DNA of 64,000 bases, taken from Lewinella sp. JB7. GTDB lineage: Bacteria > Bacteroidota > Bacteroidia > Chitinophagales > Saprospiraceae. The notes under the pieces were generated by a model. That model worked only from the letters and a program-made list of their open reading frames with translations. It was not told the origin of the DNA and did no database searches. This document shows positions 51,221 to 60,854 of the stretch, in pieces (position 1 is the stretch's first letter; each line of letters begins with the position of its first letter). A program made the translations under genes and the position numbers. The stretch covers positions 631,396 through 695,395 of the forward strand of contig NZ_JANCTD010000001.1 of assembly GCF_024297185.1 (NCBI RefSeq). The letters are read 5' to 3'.

Positions 51221-52951
51221 ATGCGCCACCTTTGTTTCACCATCTTGCTTCTCCTCTGCTGCGGTCACGATCGGGGGGCGGTCGCCCAGCAGCGCCCCAA
51301 CATCCTTTTCGTACTCACCGACGACCAGGGCATCGGCGATCTCTCGCTGCACGGCAACGACAGCATCCGTACGCCGAACTTGGATGCACTGCTCCTGCGC
51401 TCCGCGCGCTTCGATCGGTTCTACGTAAGTCCGGTCTGCGCCCCCACGCGTGCCAGCTTTCTGAGCGGGATGTATCACCCCCGTACGGGCGCGGTCTTCG
51501 TAACCCGCCGCCGGGAGAACATGGACGCCGGCGTGACGACAATCGCCGAATACCTACGCGAAGCGGGCTACCGGACGGGGCTGTTCGGTAAGTGGCACAA
51601 CGGAGCCACCTTTCCCTATCACCCCGCCGGCCAGGGATTCACCGAGTTCCTGGGTTTTACCCTGGGCCACTTCAACGACTACTTCACGGGTAGGCTGCGC
51701 AACGAACGCGACGAGGCCGTTCCCTTCCAAGGCGACCTCACCCGGATATTCACCGATTCCGCCATGCACTTCATGGCCCGGGACAGCAGCCCCTTCTTCT
51801 GCATGCTCGCTTACCAGGCCCCCCACACCCCGGTGCAGGTGACGGACGAACGCTGGAACGCGGTCCGGCCCCGGGGACTCACCGACTATAACACGGGCAT
51901 CTACGCCATGGTAGAGTCCGTCGACCAACAGATCGGCCGACTCGTAGAGGAGCTGCGACGGAACGGAAAACTGGGGAATACCATCATTGTATTTTCCACC
52001 GACAACGGGCCGAACGGGGATCGCTACCGTCAAGGATTGAGGGGGACGAAGGGCCAGGTAGACGAGGGGGGTGTCCGAGTTCCCTTCGGTATCCGTATAC
52101 CGGGCAATCCCGCCAATGGCCGCATCATTTCCACCCCGGCCGCCCACATCGATCTACTACCGACCCTCCTGGAGGCAGTTGGCGGGCCGGCCCCCGCCGG
52201 CGTAGACGGCATGAGTTTACTACCCCTTCTCCGCGGAGGTAACTTCCCGGAACGCTACGTGTACGCCTTCGGCCAGGGATACGACTATACCGGTTACCCG
52301 GGCAGCATGCGCAATGACCGTTACCTCTACGTAGCGCGGGACAGCAATAACCACGAACTCTACGATCTGCTCGAAGACCCCGGCCAGCAAACCGATTTGT
52401 ACGCTGAAACCGAGATCGGTCCCCGGATGGCCGCTACCTACCGACAATTCGCAACGTCCATCGGTCGCCCGGAGCTGGTCGCCCCGCCCATCGATCTACT
52501 GGCCGCACCGGATACCGTCCGTTTACTGGCCCACGAAGGGGAACCTACGGGCCGGACCCGCTTTCGGGACGACTACGGCTGGGCGAATGATTACTTCGTC
52601 GATCTCGGCGTCGACGGAGCTTACTGGCCGGTCACCGCCGCACGGAGCCGGCAGTTTGAGGTGGTGGTCAGGTATCACCTGGATGCCCCGGTCCCACGCA
52701 GCATCACGGTAGCGACCGACGCGGGCACCCGCCTCCTGGGTTCCCTGCCCCCCGCCCGCACGGAGGAGTTACCGGTGGCGGACCGGGTCCCCCGCAAGGA
52801 GGTGTACCCACGAGCCTGGGGGGAAGCGGTCCTGGGGGTACTTCAAATACCGCCCGGAACCAATCGGATCACGATCGCCTCACCCGTTCAGACGGGGGAG
52901 GAAACCGGACTGTGGGTCAAGGAACTGGTCCTGCGGCCTACCGGAGAATGA
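51221..52951 (+). CDS. Secreted type I sulfatase
   Basis: 576 residues. Signal peptide (FTILLLLCC..., cleavage near AVAQQ). Metal-binding NILFVLTDDQGIGDL, then the sulfatase signature with Cys73 in VCAPTRASFLSG, the residue converted to formylglycine, then GKWHNG and STDNGPNG with further metal ligands. The last 150 residues (after about 425) form a separate beta-rich domain (DYGWANDYFVDLG, FEVVVRYHL, WVKELVLRP) as in several marine arylsulfatases. It probably removes sulfate from algal or animal polysaccharide. The end overlaps the convergent protease gene by 14 bases. Confidence 0.93.
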   Translation: MRHLCFTILLLLCCGHDRGAVAQQRPNILFVLTDDQGIGDLSLHGNDSIRTPNLDALLLRSARFDRFYVSPVCAPTRASFLSGMYHPRTGAVFVTRRRENMDAGVTTIAEYLREAGYRTGLFGKWHNGATFPYHPAGQGFTEFLGFTLGHFNDYFTGRLRNERDEAVPFQGDLTRIFTDSAMHFMARDSSPFFCMLAYQAPHTPVQVTDERWNAVRPRGLTDYNTGIYAMVESVDQQIGRLVEELRRNGKLGNTIIVFSTDNGPNGDRYRQGLRGTKGQVDEGGVRVPFGIRIPGNPANGRIISTPAAHIDLLPTLLEAVGGPAPAGVDGMSLLPLLRGGNFPERYVYAFGQGYDYTGYPGSMRNDRYLYVARDSNNHELYDLLEDPGQQTDLYAETEIGPRMAATYRQFATSIGRPELVAPPIDLLAAPDTVRLLAHEGEPTGRTRFRDDYGWANDYFVDLGVDGAYWPVTAARSRQFEVVVRYHLDAPVPRSITVATDAGTRLLGSLPPARTEELPVADRVPRKEVYPRAWGEAVLGVLQIPPGTNRITIASPVQTGEETGLWVKELVLRPTGE

Positions 52952-55900
52952 CCACCTTGCCGAGTCCGTTACGGAAGTAGGCGCTGGTGCCGTTATCGTA
53001 AGATTCCAGGGTTTTGCCTCCGGCATCGGAAGTGATGACGCGGTAGAGGTATACGCCGTTCGCCAGGCGATCGCCGTACTCGTCCGTGCCGTCCCAGGTG
53101 AAGTCCGTTTGGTGGGTCCCGATGGTAATGTTCTCGTACGCCAGCAGGTCGATGTCCCGTACGACCCTTCCCGCCACCGTCATGATCTGGATGCGGAACA
53201 CGTCGGGGGGAGTATTACCCGTGAGGGTGTAGACGAAGCGGGTCTGGGTGGTGAAGGGGTTGGGGTAGGTTAGTACGTCGCTGATCAGTTGCTGGTTGAT
53301 CACCTCAAAGGACTGTCGGTATTCCAACTGGCCGGCGGCATTGTCCGAGCGATCGCTGGCCTGTACGACCAGACTGTATTTTCCGTCCATTTGCAGATCG
53401 GGGCGGAAGTAGATCTCGGCCTTATTTTCACCGTCCGGGGGAGCGGGAATGAATTCCACCCGTTCGTCGGCCAGGGCGACGGTCTGGGTCGCTCCGTCGG
53501 GGCTAATCAACTGAATGACGTAAGCGCTGGAATCGTTGAGGCGGCGGTAGGGGCTCTCGTCGCGCAGTTGAATCAAAATTTCCGGTCTTCCGCTGACCAG
53601 TTCCCCGTCGCGAATCCGCCGGCCGTCGTAGTACACCTTCAGGTCCGGGGCGATGCGATCGGCGGATACCTCCAGATTCGTGGAAAGTACGTTGTTGAAC
53701 AGAACGTCCTCCGGTTGGTCCTCGGCGGGGTTCAGCGTAAGCTGCAGTCGCAGACCGGATTCCGCCGCGTCGGTGGGCAGTGTGAAGGCTACCTTGTCGG
53801 TGGCGCCGGCCGCGAGTGGCGCCTGACGTTTGCTCAGCACCGTTACGCGATTGTTCACGTCCGTCACGTTCAGCTCGACCAGGAGGCTGTCCAGATCGCT
53901 GTACGAGACATTTTCGTAACCGATTTCCAGCTGAGCCACCTGCCCCTGTTCGAGGCTGTCGGGCACGGAGTAGGCTACGGACGGGCTGATGGCTACGTCG
54001 CCCGGCTGTTGGTAATCGAAGTAGATTTCGGCAACGGAGGCTACCGTACGGTCCTGTTCGTCGAACAGTTCTACCGCGGCGACCATGAACGGATACTCTT
54101 CGGCGCTATATCCGCTTAGGTCATAATCGAACACCTTTGTCGTAGTTATGGGTAGAGATTCTCCCGTCAACGGGGTACGCTCACCCGTAGGGTCCTCTCC
54201 GTAAAGCTGGAAATAGCAACTGTCCGCCGTACCGATATTCTGGGTGCTGAACCGCAGCCGAAGATTCTTCCACTCCAGGGCGGGGCCGACCGGCTGGGTG
54301 GCATAGATGCCCCGCTCACGGTTTTCCTGAATGGGAAAGAGCAATTCGGTCGTGGCCGTCTGTTCCGTAGCGATCACCTCGCCCAGCGGGCCCCGCCCCT
54401 TCTGGTAGGCGAAAGTGTAGGGTACAGATCCGAGTTGCATCAGCAGTCGCGCCTGCTCGGCACCCTCGGCCTCCAGAACGTCGTAGATTGATTTTCCGAG
54501 GCGGAGCGAGTCCTGGGCCCATCCTTCGTGGTGGTACTCTATGTCACTGCCCCGTTGTACACTATAGACGAACACGTACCGCCCGGGCGCAATACCGCTC
54601 TCCAGAAAGTCGATCAGTCCCTCCCGGCCCCGGTCGGTGCGGGTGTCAAAACTCCAGGGGGTGGCAGTCCCGGTAGGCGTGTTGTAGGATCCGTCGCCGG
54701 CTTTATACCAGATACCGTTGTTGGTGCTGTCCACGACCATTACCTGAATACCGGCACGAATCCTCCAGGGGTGGGGAGAGTTGAACCGGGTGCCGTTCCA
54801 CACGAGGCGGGGCATATTGCGGTCCTGGTATAGCCCGTTGAATATTTGAATGTCGTTCGTGTTCCTACCAAAGGTCCACTTCGGGTCATTGGCGCGCATG
54901 ATTATGTCTTCGGCGTTTCCGTCGACGAATTGACCGGGGTGCTGCAGGGCGAACGCCACCTCCCTTTCGGGATGATCCCGCAGGTAGGTAAAGCTGCTTC
55001 GGGACCAAATGAAGCCAACGTCCTGGGTCCGCGAACTATCGGGACTAATACGCCAGTAGTACGTTGTACTATCCATAAAGGATATTGTCGGCCGGTACCG
55101 AATCACTCCACCCGGGGCGGTGATTTCGTCGTCGACGAGGGTTTGGGCAAAATCGGAAGTGAGTGCCATCTGTAGACGATACTTCCGCTCGGGAGCCAGC
55201 GGGTCGGAAGAAGAAGCGACGAGTTCCACGCCCGGCCCCACTACGGCGTAGTCCGGCGGGAAGGCCACCCGGGCGGTATTGGCGATCACGGTAAGCGGTA
55301 CGCCGGGTTGTCCGCCCACGATCAACTCATTATTGCCTTCGGCACCCGCCGCGGGAAGTTCGGCGATCGTATTCTCTCCGTCGACCGTCACTAACAGGCG
55401 GTTAAGCCCTACCGCGTCGAAACCGATATTCGGGAGGGGAAGGGTCAAGGACTCGTCGTAATGAGGCACCGCGACCACCATGTTCGTCAGTTCACGGACT
55501 TCGCCGGAGGGCAGGCGCTGCCGGAAGCGAAGGGTCATGCTGTCGGGCACGGATTCATCCTTGGTCCCCAGGTTAAGCAGCCGTAAATTGATACGAAAGC
55601 CCGTATCCTGGGCCGCAACGACGGAGGGTGTGAAACTTACCGACGCCGGATCGACCACTAGGTCGGGGCCGGGCCGGGGATGAAAACGGAAGGCCGGATC
55701 ACCGCTCAGCGCAAACTGCTCGAGCAGAATGCCCATCGTAAAGTTGCTGGTGCCCGCGTAGTCCGCTACGGTCGATTTGATGGCGTCCCCGATACCCATG
55801 CCGTAGTTATCGTTGGCAAGGTGATTAAATACGGCCCGGCCGTAGGTGCCCAGCGCGCTGATGTACCCCAGGCCCTTGGAGGCCGCAAAAGTGATGGCTC

Positions 55901-57908
55901 CCCCCTCCGGCAGGAAGATGAAACGTTCGCTGATGCTGCGGGCCTCGGTAAAGGCATCGCCGCTGTAGCAGCCCAGGCTCATCATGAAGGGGTACTTGTC
56001 CTTATTCTTGTAGTTGTCGGGATTGTCGATGTTGAAGTCGAAACCCTGGCTGCTGGAGTGACCGTAAAAGGTCAGAATAGAGACGCCGGCGTTGATCCGG
56101 TTGAAGATGATCTGTTGGCGGGTCGTTTCGATAGGATCGGTACTGGTACGGAAAACCCCGGTCACGTTACCTCCCCAGGTGCTTTTCTCAAAGATGTTTT
56201 CCATCGTTCCCAGGTTGTACCGGATGGACGCCTGCTCCCCGGCCGACTGGCCTCCGCCGAGAAAGAGAGCCTGCTTCATCCAGTCCAGGTCCTCCGTGGT
56301 CTGAGAGGCTACGGTAACCTGCCGCTCCACGGCCTTCAGTTTGGTCACGTAGATGCTGATTTCTTCCGGTGTGATCGCGGCCAGTCGTCCCGTGGCCAGT
56401 CGGGGCGTCACGTCGCCCGGCACGGCCGTGAGGAGGTTGTCGGAGGCCGGTAGGCCGAAACTGGGAACAAAGAAGGTTTCGCGGGCCCTGGCCAGCTGCT
56501 CCTCCGTCCGTAATTCGTCGTACTCCCGTCCCTTCCCTACGATGAAAAGGTAAGCCAGCCCGGGAGCTCTTTCCATCGCCGCGCTCAGGTAGTTACGCAG
56601 CGCCTGCGGGTGGCGGCTGACGCCGTAGCCAAAGGCATCGTAAATATCCTCCACGTACACCCGGTGTACCCGGTAGCCTCCCCCGACCGCGGAACTCCGG
56701 TAGCTGGTCAGCGCATCCATTCCGGCACCGGCTAGTCGTCGGCTGGTAAGCACCAAGTAGTCGGCACTCGACTCCGGCAGTAGTTCCCGCAATTGTAGGG
56801 TGGCGGAGGACGCAGGAGCCATATACGTACCAACGAGCCGAAAACGGCGCTCCGCGGCGGCGGCGGGCAGAAGAAAGGCGTTTCCGCTGGGTACGTACAC
56901 CCGGTCGTTGTCCAGGTCGTACAGCCGCGCTCCCGCCAGTGACCCCGCGAAAGTGAGCGTGCGGGCGTCCCCGGCCGGAAGGGTGAAGGCCAATTGATTT
57001 CCGGAGAATACCGCCGTAGCCGGATAGGTCACCCGGGCGTAAGCCAGGTTGGCCTTGTCCTGGTCATCCGCCGTACCGGCGATCCGAACCGCCGCCCGCT
57101 GACCCGATGGAGTAAAGGAAAAGGAGGCGGTGTGCATACTCCATTCCGTACCGCTAACTTCCCCCAGTAACTGTCCGCCCACGCTAATCTGCTGCAGATG
57201 CTCGTTACCAAAGGCCAGCCCAAACCGCAGCTCCAGCGTCCCCGCCGCCCCCGTAGCATCGGGTAGTGCGAGGTCGATGTCCGTCACGGTGGTTCCGTTG
57301 CTCGACAGCAGATCACTGCTCCCGCGCGAGCCGAACCCCTCGGCTAATTCGTAGTGAGAAAAATAAATGGACGTACCACTGCTGCGCCGGAAGAATTTGC
57401 TCTGCTGGTCTCCAAATACCCGCTCGGTCGTCCGCTGAATCACCGTGCTGTTCGGACCCGCTGCCGTTCCCGGCCCGGAGGTAAACCGGGGCACGGGTAC
57501 CCCCGCCTCCGCCAAACCGAGGTAGTAAGCAGCCGTATCGGTGTACATGCCGTAGCGCGGATTCAATTGTTGCGCGGCGGGATCGGTAAAGAGGTAGGTA
57601 TCGAGTTCCCCCCGGCTCCGGCGGCCGTAAAAGCTTACCGCATCGGATGTTACTTCCACGGGAATGGCTTCTCCGTGGTGGTACATGACTAAGCGACTGC
57701 CCACGTCTCCCCCCGGGGAAAGGCCCGCGGCGTTGAGCGTAGCGGCATCAATGCGGTACATCCCGTCTTCCACCACGGTAACCTTCAGAAAGGAACTGCC
57801 GGGAGCAAACCACTCGTTACCGAATCGCTCCCCGTGCTCGGTATCCACTTGGGCGACCAGGACTAGCGATGAGAGAAGGGTATACAGGAGGGTAAACGTG
57901 CGCAGCAT
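52938..57908 (-). CDS. PorU-like C25 protease with type IX secretion domain
   Basis: 1,656 residues from the ATG at 57908, giving a signal peptide (MLRTFTLLYTLLSSLVLVAQ). An N-terminal beta-rich part (about 20-430) precedes the gingipain-type C25 domain (about 430-800), with catalytic His in TFYGHSSSQGFD (about 617) and Cys in SLGCYSGDAF (about 647). Long Ig-like regions follow, and a C-terminal FlgD/T9SS domain (VLTYPNPFTTQTRF, WDGTDEYGDRLANGVYLYRV). PorU is the type IX system sortase that removes C-terminal signals and anchors cargo; this long form resembles the PorU2 group of Saprospiria. It could also be a secreted C25 protease. The 120 bases upstream hold no clear consensus promoter. Confidence 0.88.
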   Translation of the reverse strand: MLRTFTLLYTLLSSLVLVAQVDTEHGERFGNEWFAPGSSFLKVTVVEDGMYRIDAATLNAAGLSPGGDVGSRLVMYHHGEAIPVEVTSDAVSFYGRRSRGELDTYLFTDPAAQQLNPRYGMYTDTAAYYLGLAEAGVPVPRFTSGPGTAAGPNSTVIQRTTERVFGDQQSKFFRRSSGTSIYFSHYELAEGFGSRGSSDLLSSNGTTVTDIDLALPDATGAAGTLELRFGLAFGNEHLQQISVGGQLLGEVSGTEWSMHTASFSFTPSGQRAAVRIAGTADDQDKANLAYARVTYPATAVFSGNQLAFTLPAGDARTLTFAGSLAGARLYDLDNDRVYVPSGNAFLLPAAAAERRFRLVGTYMAPASSATLQLRELLPESSADYLVLTSRRLAGAGMDALTSYRSSAVGGGYRVHRVYVEDIYDAFGYGVSRHPQALRNYLSAAMERAPGLAYLFIVGKGREYDELRTEEQLARARETFFVPSFGLPASDNLLTAVPGDVTPRLATGRLAAITPEEISIYVTKLKAVERQVTVASQTTEDLDWMKQALFLGGGQSAGEQASIRYNLGTMENIFEKSTWGGNVTGVFRTSTDPIETTRQQIIFNRINAGVSILTFYGHSSSQGFDFNIDNPDNYKNKDKYPFMMSLGCYSGDAFTEARSISERFIFLPEGGAITFAASKGLGYISALGTYGRAVFNHLANDNYGMGIGDAIKSTVADYAGTSNFTMGILLEQFALSGDPAFRFHPRPGPDLVVDPASVSFTPSVVAAQDTGFRINLRLLNLGTKDESVPDSMTLRFRQRLPSGEVRELTNMVVAVPHYDESLTLPLPNIGFDAVGLNRLLVTVDGENTIAELPAAGAEGNNELIVGGQPGVPLTVIANTARVAFPPDYAVVGPGVELVASSSDPLAPERKYRLQMALTSDFAQTLVDDEITAPGGVIRYRPTISFMDSTTYYWRISPDSSRTQDVGFIWSRSSFTYLRDHPEREVAFALQHPGQFVDGNAEDIIMRANDPKWTFGRNTNDIQIFNGLYQDRNMPRLVWNGTRFNSPHPWRIRAGIQVMVVDSTNNGIWYKAGDGSYNTPTGTATPWSFDTRTDRGREGLIDFLESGIAPGRYVFVYSVQRGSDIEYHHEGWAQDSLRLGKSIYDVLEAEGAEQARLLMQLGSVPYTFAYQKGRGPLGEVIATEQTATTELLFPIQENRERGIYATQPVGPALEWKNLRLRFSTQNIGTADSCYFQLYGEDPTGERTPLTGESLPITTTKVFDYDLSGYSAEEYPFMVAAVELFDEQDRTVASVAEIYFDYQQPGDVAISPSVAYSVPDSLEQGQVAQLEIGYENVSYSDLDSLLVELNVTDVNNRVTVLSKRQAPLAAGATDKVAFTLPTDAAESGLRLQLTLNPAEDQPEDVLFNNVLSTNLEVSADRIAPDLKVYYDGRRIRDGELVSGRPEILIQLRDESPYRRLNDSSAYVIQLISPDGATQTVALADERVEFIPAPPDGENKAEIYFRPDLQMDGKYSLVVQASDRSDNAAGQLEYRQSFEVINQQLISDVLTYPNPFTTQTRFVYTLTGNTPPDVFRIQIMTVAGRVVRDIDLLAYENITIGTHQTDFTWDGTDEYGDRLANGVYLYRVITSDAGGKTLESYDNGTSAYFRNGLGKVVILR

Positions 57909-58028
57909 AGGGATCCTTTTTGTCCGGAAAACCGCCGAACAACTAATATAGAAGCAGTCAAACAATAAAGGTAACGTGATTGGATAGCAGACCAATACGA
58001 TGTTCGGCCGGTATTTGTCCGGTATCCG

Positions 58029-59729
58029 CTATTGACGTACGCCGATGGTCACGCTCTGTGAGCCGCTCTGTCCCCGCAGCGGGGGCATGCCACGGTACGC
58101 CAGGCCGAATTCCAACACCCCTTCTCCGACGGGCAGATCGGGCGGGAGATGCAGCGGACCGTCGTACAGTAGTACCTCCTCTCCCGCTGCCAAGTCGTTG
58201 ATCCGCACCGGTGCCAGGGCCCAGTATCGTTTACCACCGTCCGCATCCCAGAGAATAGCAAACAGATCGAGGGGCAGTTCACCACGCAAATCGACCGCCT
58301 GGGGAGAAAGCGCGCGAAGCCGGATGGAATATTTCCGCCCCGGAAGAAGGACCGACCTTGGGAGCTCCGACGGGAAAAGGCTTACGTGCGCGGCCACCTG
58401 AAAGTGTTCAATCTCCCGGAGCAACATATCCCGCTTTTGGGTACGGAACGGCAGGGCGCCCTCCGTCTTCCAGTCGGCCTGCCCCAAAAGGACCACGGGC
58501 CGATCGTGAAAGGCCGTATCGCCCCGCCAGATATCGTACTGGCTGGGTCGGTACTCCACGTCGGTAAATGTCCAGGCCGGGCGACCGCCGCTGTAGAAGG
58601 TATACAGGGAGGCCAGGCGGTAGCTGTTCTCAACGATCACGGGTCGATCGCCGGCCCTGGCGGCAAGTCGCTCCACCCAGGGAGCATGATCGAAGGGCTT
58701 ATCGAAGGGGAGCCAGTCCCGCGGCGCGGCGATCAGGAGACGGGCCACGAGCAGCAGCGCACCGCTGAGGTAGCAAAGGCGTAGCAGGGAACCCTGCCAC
58801 GCCGGGAAGCGCCGTGCCGCCTGGAAAGTCAAAAATACCAGGGGTATACTGAGCAGGGCGGTCCACTGCGCTTCGGTACCCCCCTTGGTTGTGGTGTACA
58901 GAAAGAAAAGCATAAATCCGGCGATCAACCACCTGCAGGCACGTTCAAAGTCATCGTGCGCCCGGTCTTTCCACAGGGCCTTTACGTAGTGGTATACCAG
59001 TAGCGGGCTGAAGATTAGCAGTTGATTCAGAATGTACTCGGTCGTAAACTTGAACTGGTAGGGATCGTCACGGCCCCCCAAATGGTAACGGAAGGAGGGG
59101 TAATCGTTGGTATACTGCCAGTATAGGTGCGGCAGGAAGAGCAACAGACCGGAGAGGGCGGCGATCCAGGCCCCCCGCTGCCGAAGCAGCCACCCGAGCT
59201 TGGGTAGTACGGAAAAGGTGATGAGTACGATGCCGTGGTATTTGCTGTAGAGCAAGCCCGCCATAGTGAGCCCCCACCACAGTCCCGACCAGCCGTCGGG
59301 GCGCGCTAAAAAGCGCCGGTAGGCCAGGAGGTAAAGTACCGTAAAGAGCAATAGGGGTCCGTCGGGTGTCGCGATGAAGCCGTACACCTGCAACATGGGT
59401 TGGGCAAAGATCAGGGCGGCCGCCAGCGTGAGTTCGGCTCCCCGGGGCCGCTCGAGTAAATGGTACAGGGCGGCTACCGTAGCCGTGCCGGCCAGTACGT
59501 GCCCGAACCGTATTCCCAGCGGGCCGGGAAGCCAGTCCATGCCCAGACTTACCAGCAGAGCCACCGCGGGCGGGTGGTCGAAATAACCCCAGTCGAGCCG
59601 GGAAGCGTACATCCAGTAGTACGTCTCGTCGGGATCGAGGGGCGTTACCGCGGCCTGGATCAGGTTCAGCAGGAACCAGGCCAGCAGGAGCCAGTAAGGA
59701 TGAACGTTGCCGGGACGGGAAGCATGCAC
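58029..59729 (-). CDS. GT39-family membrane glycosyltransferase
   Basis: 566 residues. The first periplasmic loop LDPDETYYWMYASRLDWGYFDHPP has the catalytic Asp-Glu pair of ArnT/PMT-like enzymes, followed by at least nine hydrophobic spans to about residue 370 and a C-terminal soluble domain of about 190 residues (VERLAARAGDRPVIVENSYRLA, YSGGRPAWTF). The family moves a sugar from a polyprenyl phosphate to an acceptor outside the membrane. The acceptor is unknown. It is upstream of the PorU-like gene in the same direction, 120 bases apart, which hints at glycosylation of secreted proteins or surface polysaccharide, but this is weak. Confidence 0.9.
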   Translation of the reverse strand: MHASRPGNVHPYWLLLAWFLLNLIQAAVTPLDPDETYYWMYASRLDWGYFDHPPAVALLVSLGMDWLPGPLGIRFGHVLAGTATVAALYHLLERPRGAELTLAAALIFAQPMLQVYGFIATPDGPLLLFTVLYLLAYRRFLARPDGWSGLWWGLTMAGLLYSKYHGIVLITFSVLPKLGWLLRQRGAWIAALSGLLLFLPHLYWQYTNDYPSFRYHLGGRDDPYQFKFTTEYILNQLLIFSPLLVYHYVKALWKDRAHDDFERACRWLIAGFMLFFLYTTTKGGTEAQWTALLSIPLVFLTFQAARRFPAWQGSLLRLCYLSGALLLVARLLIAAPRDWLPFDKPFDHAPWVERLAARAGDRPVIVENSYRLASLYTFYSGGRPAWTFTDVEYRPSQYDIWRGDTAFHDRPVVLLGQADWKTEGALPFRTQKRDMLLREIEHFQVAAHVSLFPSELPRSVLLPGRKYSIRLRALSPQAVDLRGELPLDLFAILWDADGGKRYWALAPVRINDLAAGEEVLLYDGPLHLPPDLPVGEGVLEFGLAYRGMPPLRGQSGSQSVTIGVRQ

Positions 59730-59759
59730 GTCGGCGAAGGTAAGCGCGGGCGGTGGGGT

Positions 59760-59796
59760 AAAAAAGGAGCCGTACCAACGCTATCGGTACGGCTCC
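59760..59796 (-). terminator. Rho-independent terminator
   Basis: On the minus strand GGAGCCGTACC, a 9-base loop and GGTACGGCTCC form a perfect 11-pair stem, followed by TTTTTTAC. It follows the stop of the cargo gene at 59823 by 27 bases. Confidence 0.9.
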
Positions 59797-59822
59797 GTAA
59801 ATTGAGAACACTGAACATTACA

Positions 59823-60854
59823 CTAATTTTCGACCATGACCTTTACCGCGCCGTTGGCGAAACGCAGGACGTAAAGGCCCGTTGGGATATCTGTAGGTAG
59901 GTGGAGGGAACCCTCGGCGGTAAGTGGATACTCGCCGATGAGCCGGCCCATCTGGTCGACCAGTTGGGCGACCGGGCGGTGCCGGGGTCCCTCCGACCGC
60001 GATTTATCAAGGTGGATGAGTGCCCCGGCAGTCGCGGGATTCGGGCTTACCGCGATGGCGGCGGCGGTACTTCCCATCCATTCCGCTCCCCGTATGCCCA
60101 GAGAGTTGACCGTGCCGTCGTAGTCGTGTTGGTCGATACGGTAAAAATTTGTTCCCGGGGACGGCCGCTCGTGCAAAAATTCGTAGGTGGTGGACTCCCG
60201 GGTAGTCCCCTGACCGCTTACCCGCTGAAGTTCCCGGAAGGACTGCCCGTCGGTGCTGTGGAGCAGGCGATAAAAGTCGTTGTCGGCTTCCGCTGCGGTT
60301 TCCCACCGCAGAGAGATCCCCCGCGCGACCGGCAGGGCGGTCCAGGACAGCAGGTCTACCGGCATGTTACCGGATTCTCCCAGCGTGCAGGGGCCGGAGG
60401 GCGGACTCGCAGGCCCGAACAGGTTGAGTCGGATACTCAGGCATACCAGGGCGTCAAGATCGAGCAGCATACCGTTGAGGATGGCCGCGCCGGTGGGACC
60501 CGCCAGTGAGGAGGTCGCTCTGCCGCCGGCCATAACGTCCAGACCGGCTTCCGTACCGTCGAAGGTGAACTTGGAGCCGGAGCTGACCAGGGTGGATGCC
60601 AGAAACTTCGGTCGGCTATTCTTTCCGACGACAACGTCTACGCCCCGCAGGTCGATAAACTGGTAGAGTTCTAACTCTCCGAGTCCCTCGCCGATGGTGA
60701 GAGCGCAGATGTCCTCCGGTCGGTCGCAAGCTGCGGAATAGGTTGTTTGACCGTCAGCTTTCTCGATTTCGCAGTGGCAATAGGAATTGCCCCGCAGCGG
60801 CTGACCGAATAGACCGGCTAATAGTAATAGTGAAGTTAGGTACAGGTGATGCAT
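59823..60854 (-). CDS. Secreted protein with type IX C-terminal domain (paralog A)
   Basis: 343 residues from the ATG at 60854 with a signal (MHHLYLTSLLLLAGLFG). The N-terminal domain (about 25-170) has CHCEIEKADGQTTYS, ACDRPEDICAL and LYQFIDLRGVDVVVG, matching the N-terminal domain of the gene at 62351. Then VDLLSWTALPVARGISLRWETAAEADNDFY begins a fibronectin-like domain often seen just before type IX signals, and the C-terminal domain has AVSPNPATAGALIHL and PTGLYVLRF. It should be exported to the surface. I do not recognise the Cys-containing N-terminal domain. Confidence 0.85.
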   Translation of the reverse strand: MHHLYLTSLLLLAGLFGQPLRGNSYCHCEIEKADGQTTYSAACDRPEDICALTIGEGLGELELYQFIDLRGVDVVVGKNSRPKFLASTLVSSGSKFTFDGTEAGLDVMAGGRATSSLAGPTGAAILNGMLLDLDALVCLSIRLNLFGPASPPSGPCTLGESGNMPVDLLSWTALPVARGISLRWETAAEADNDFYRLLHSTDGQSFRELQRVSGQGTTRESTTYEFLHERPSPGTNFYRIDQHDYDGTVNSLGIRGAEWMGSTAAAIAVSPNPATAGALIHLDKSRSEGPRHRPVAQLVDQMGRLIGEYPLTAEGSLHLPTDIPTGLYVLRFANGAVKVMVEN

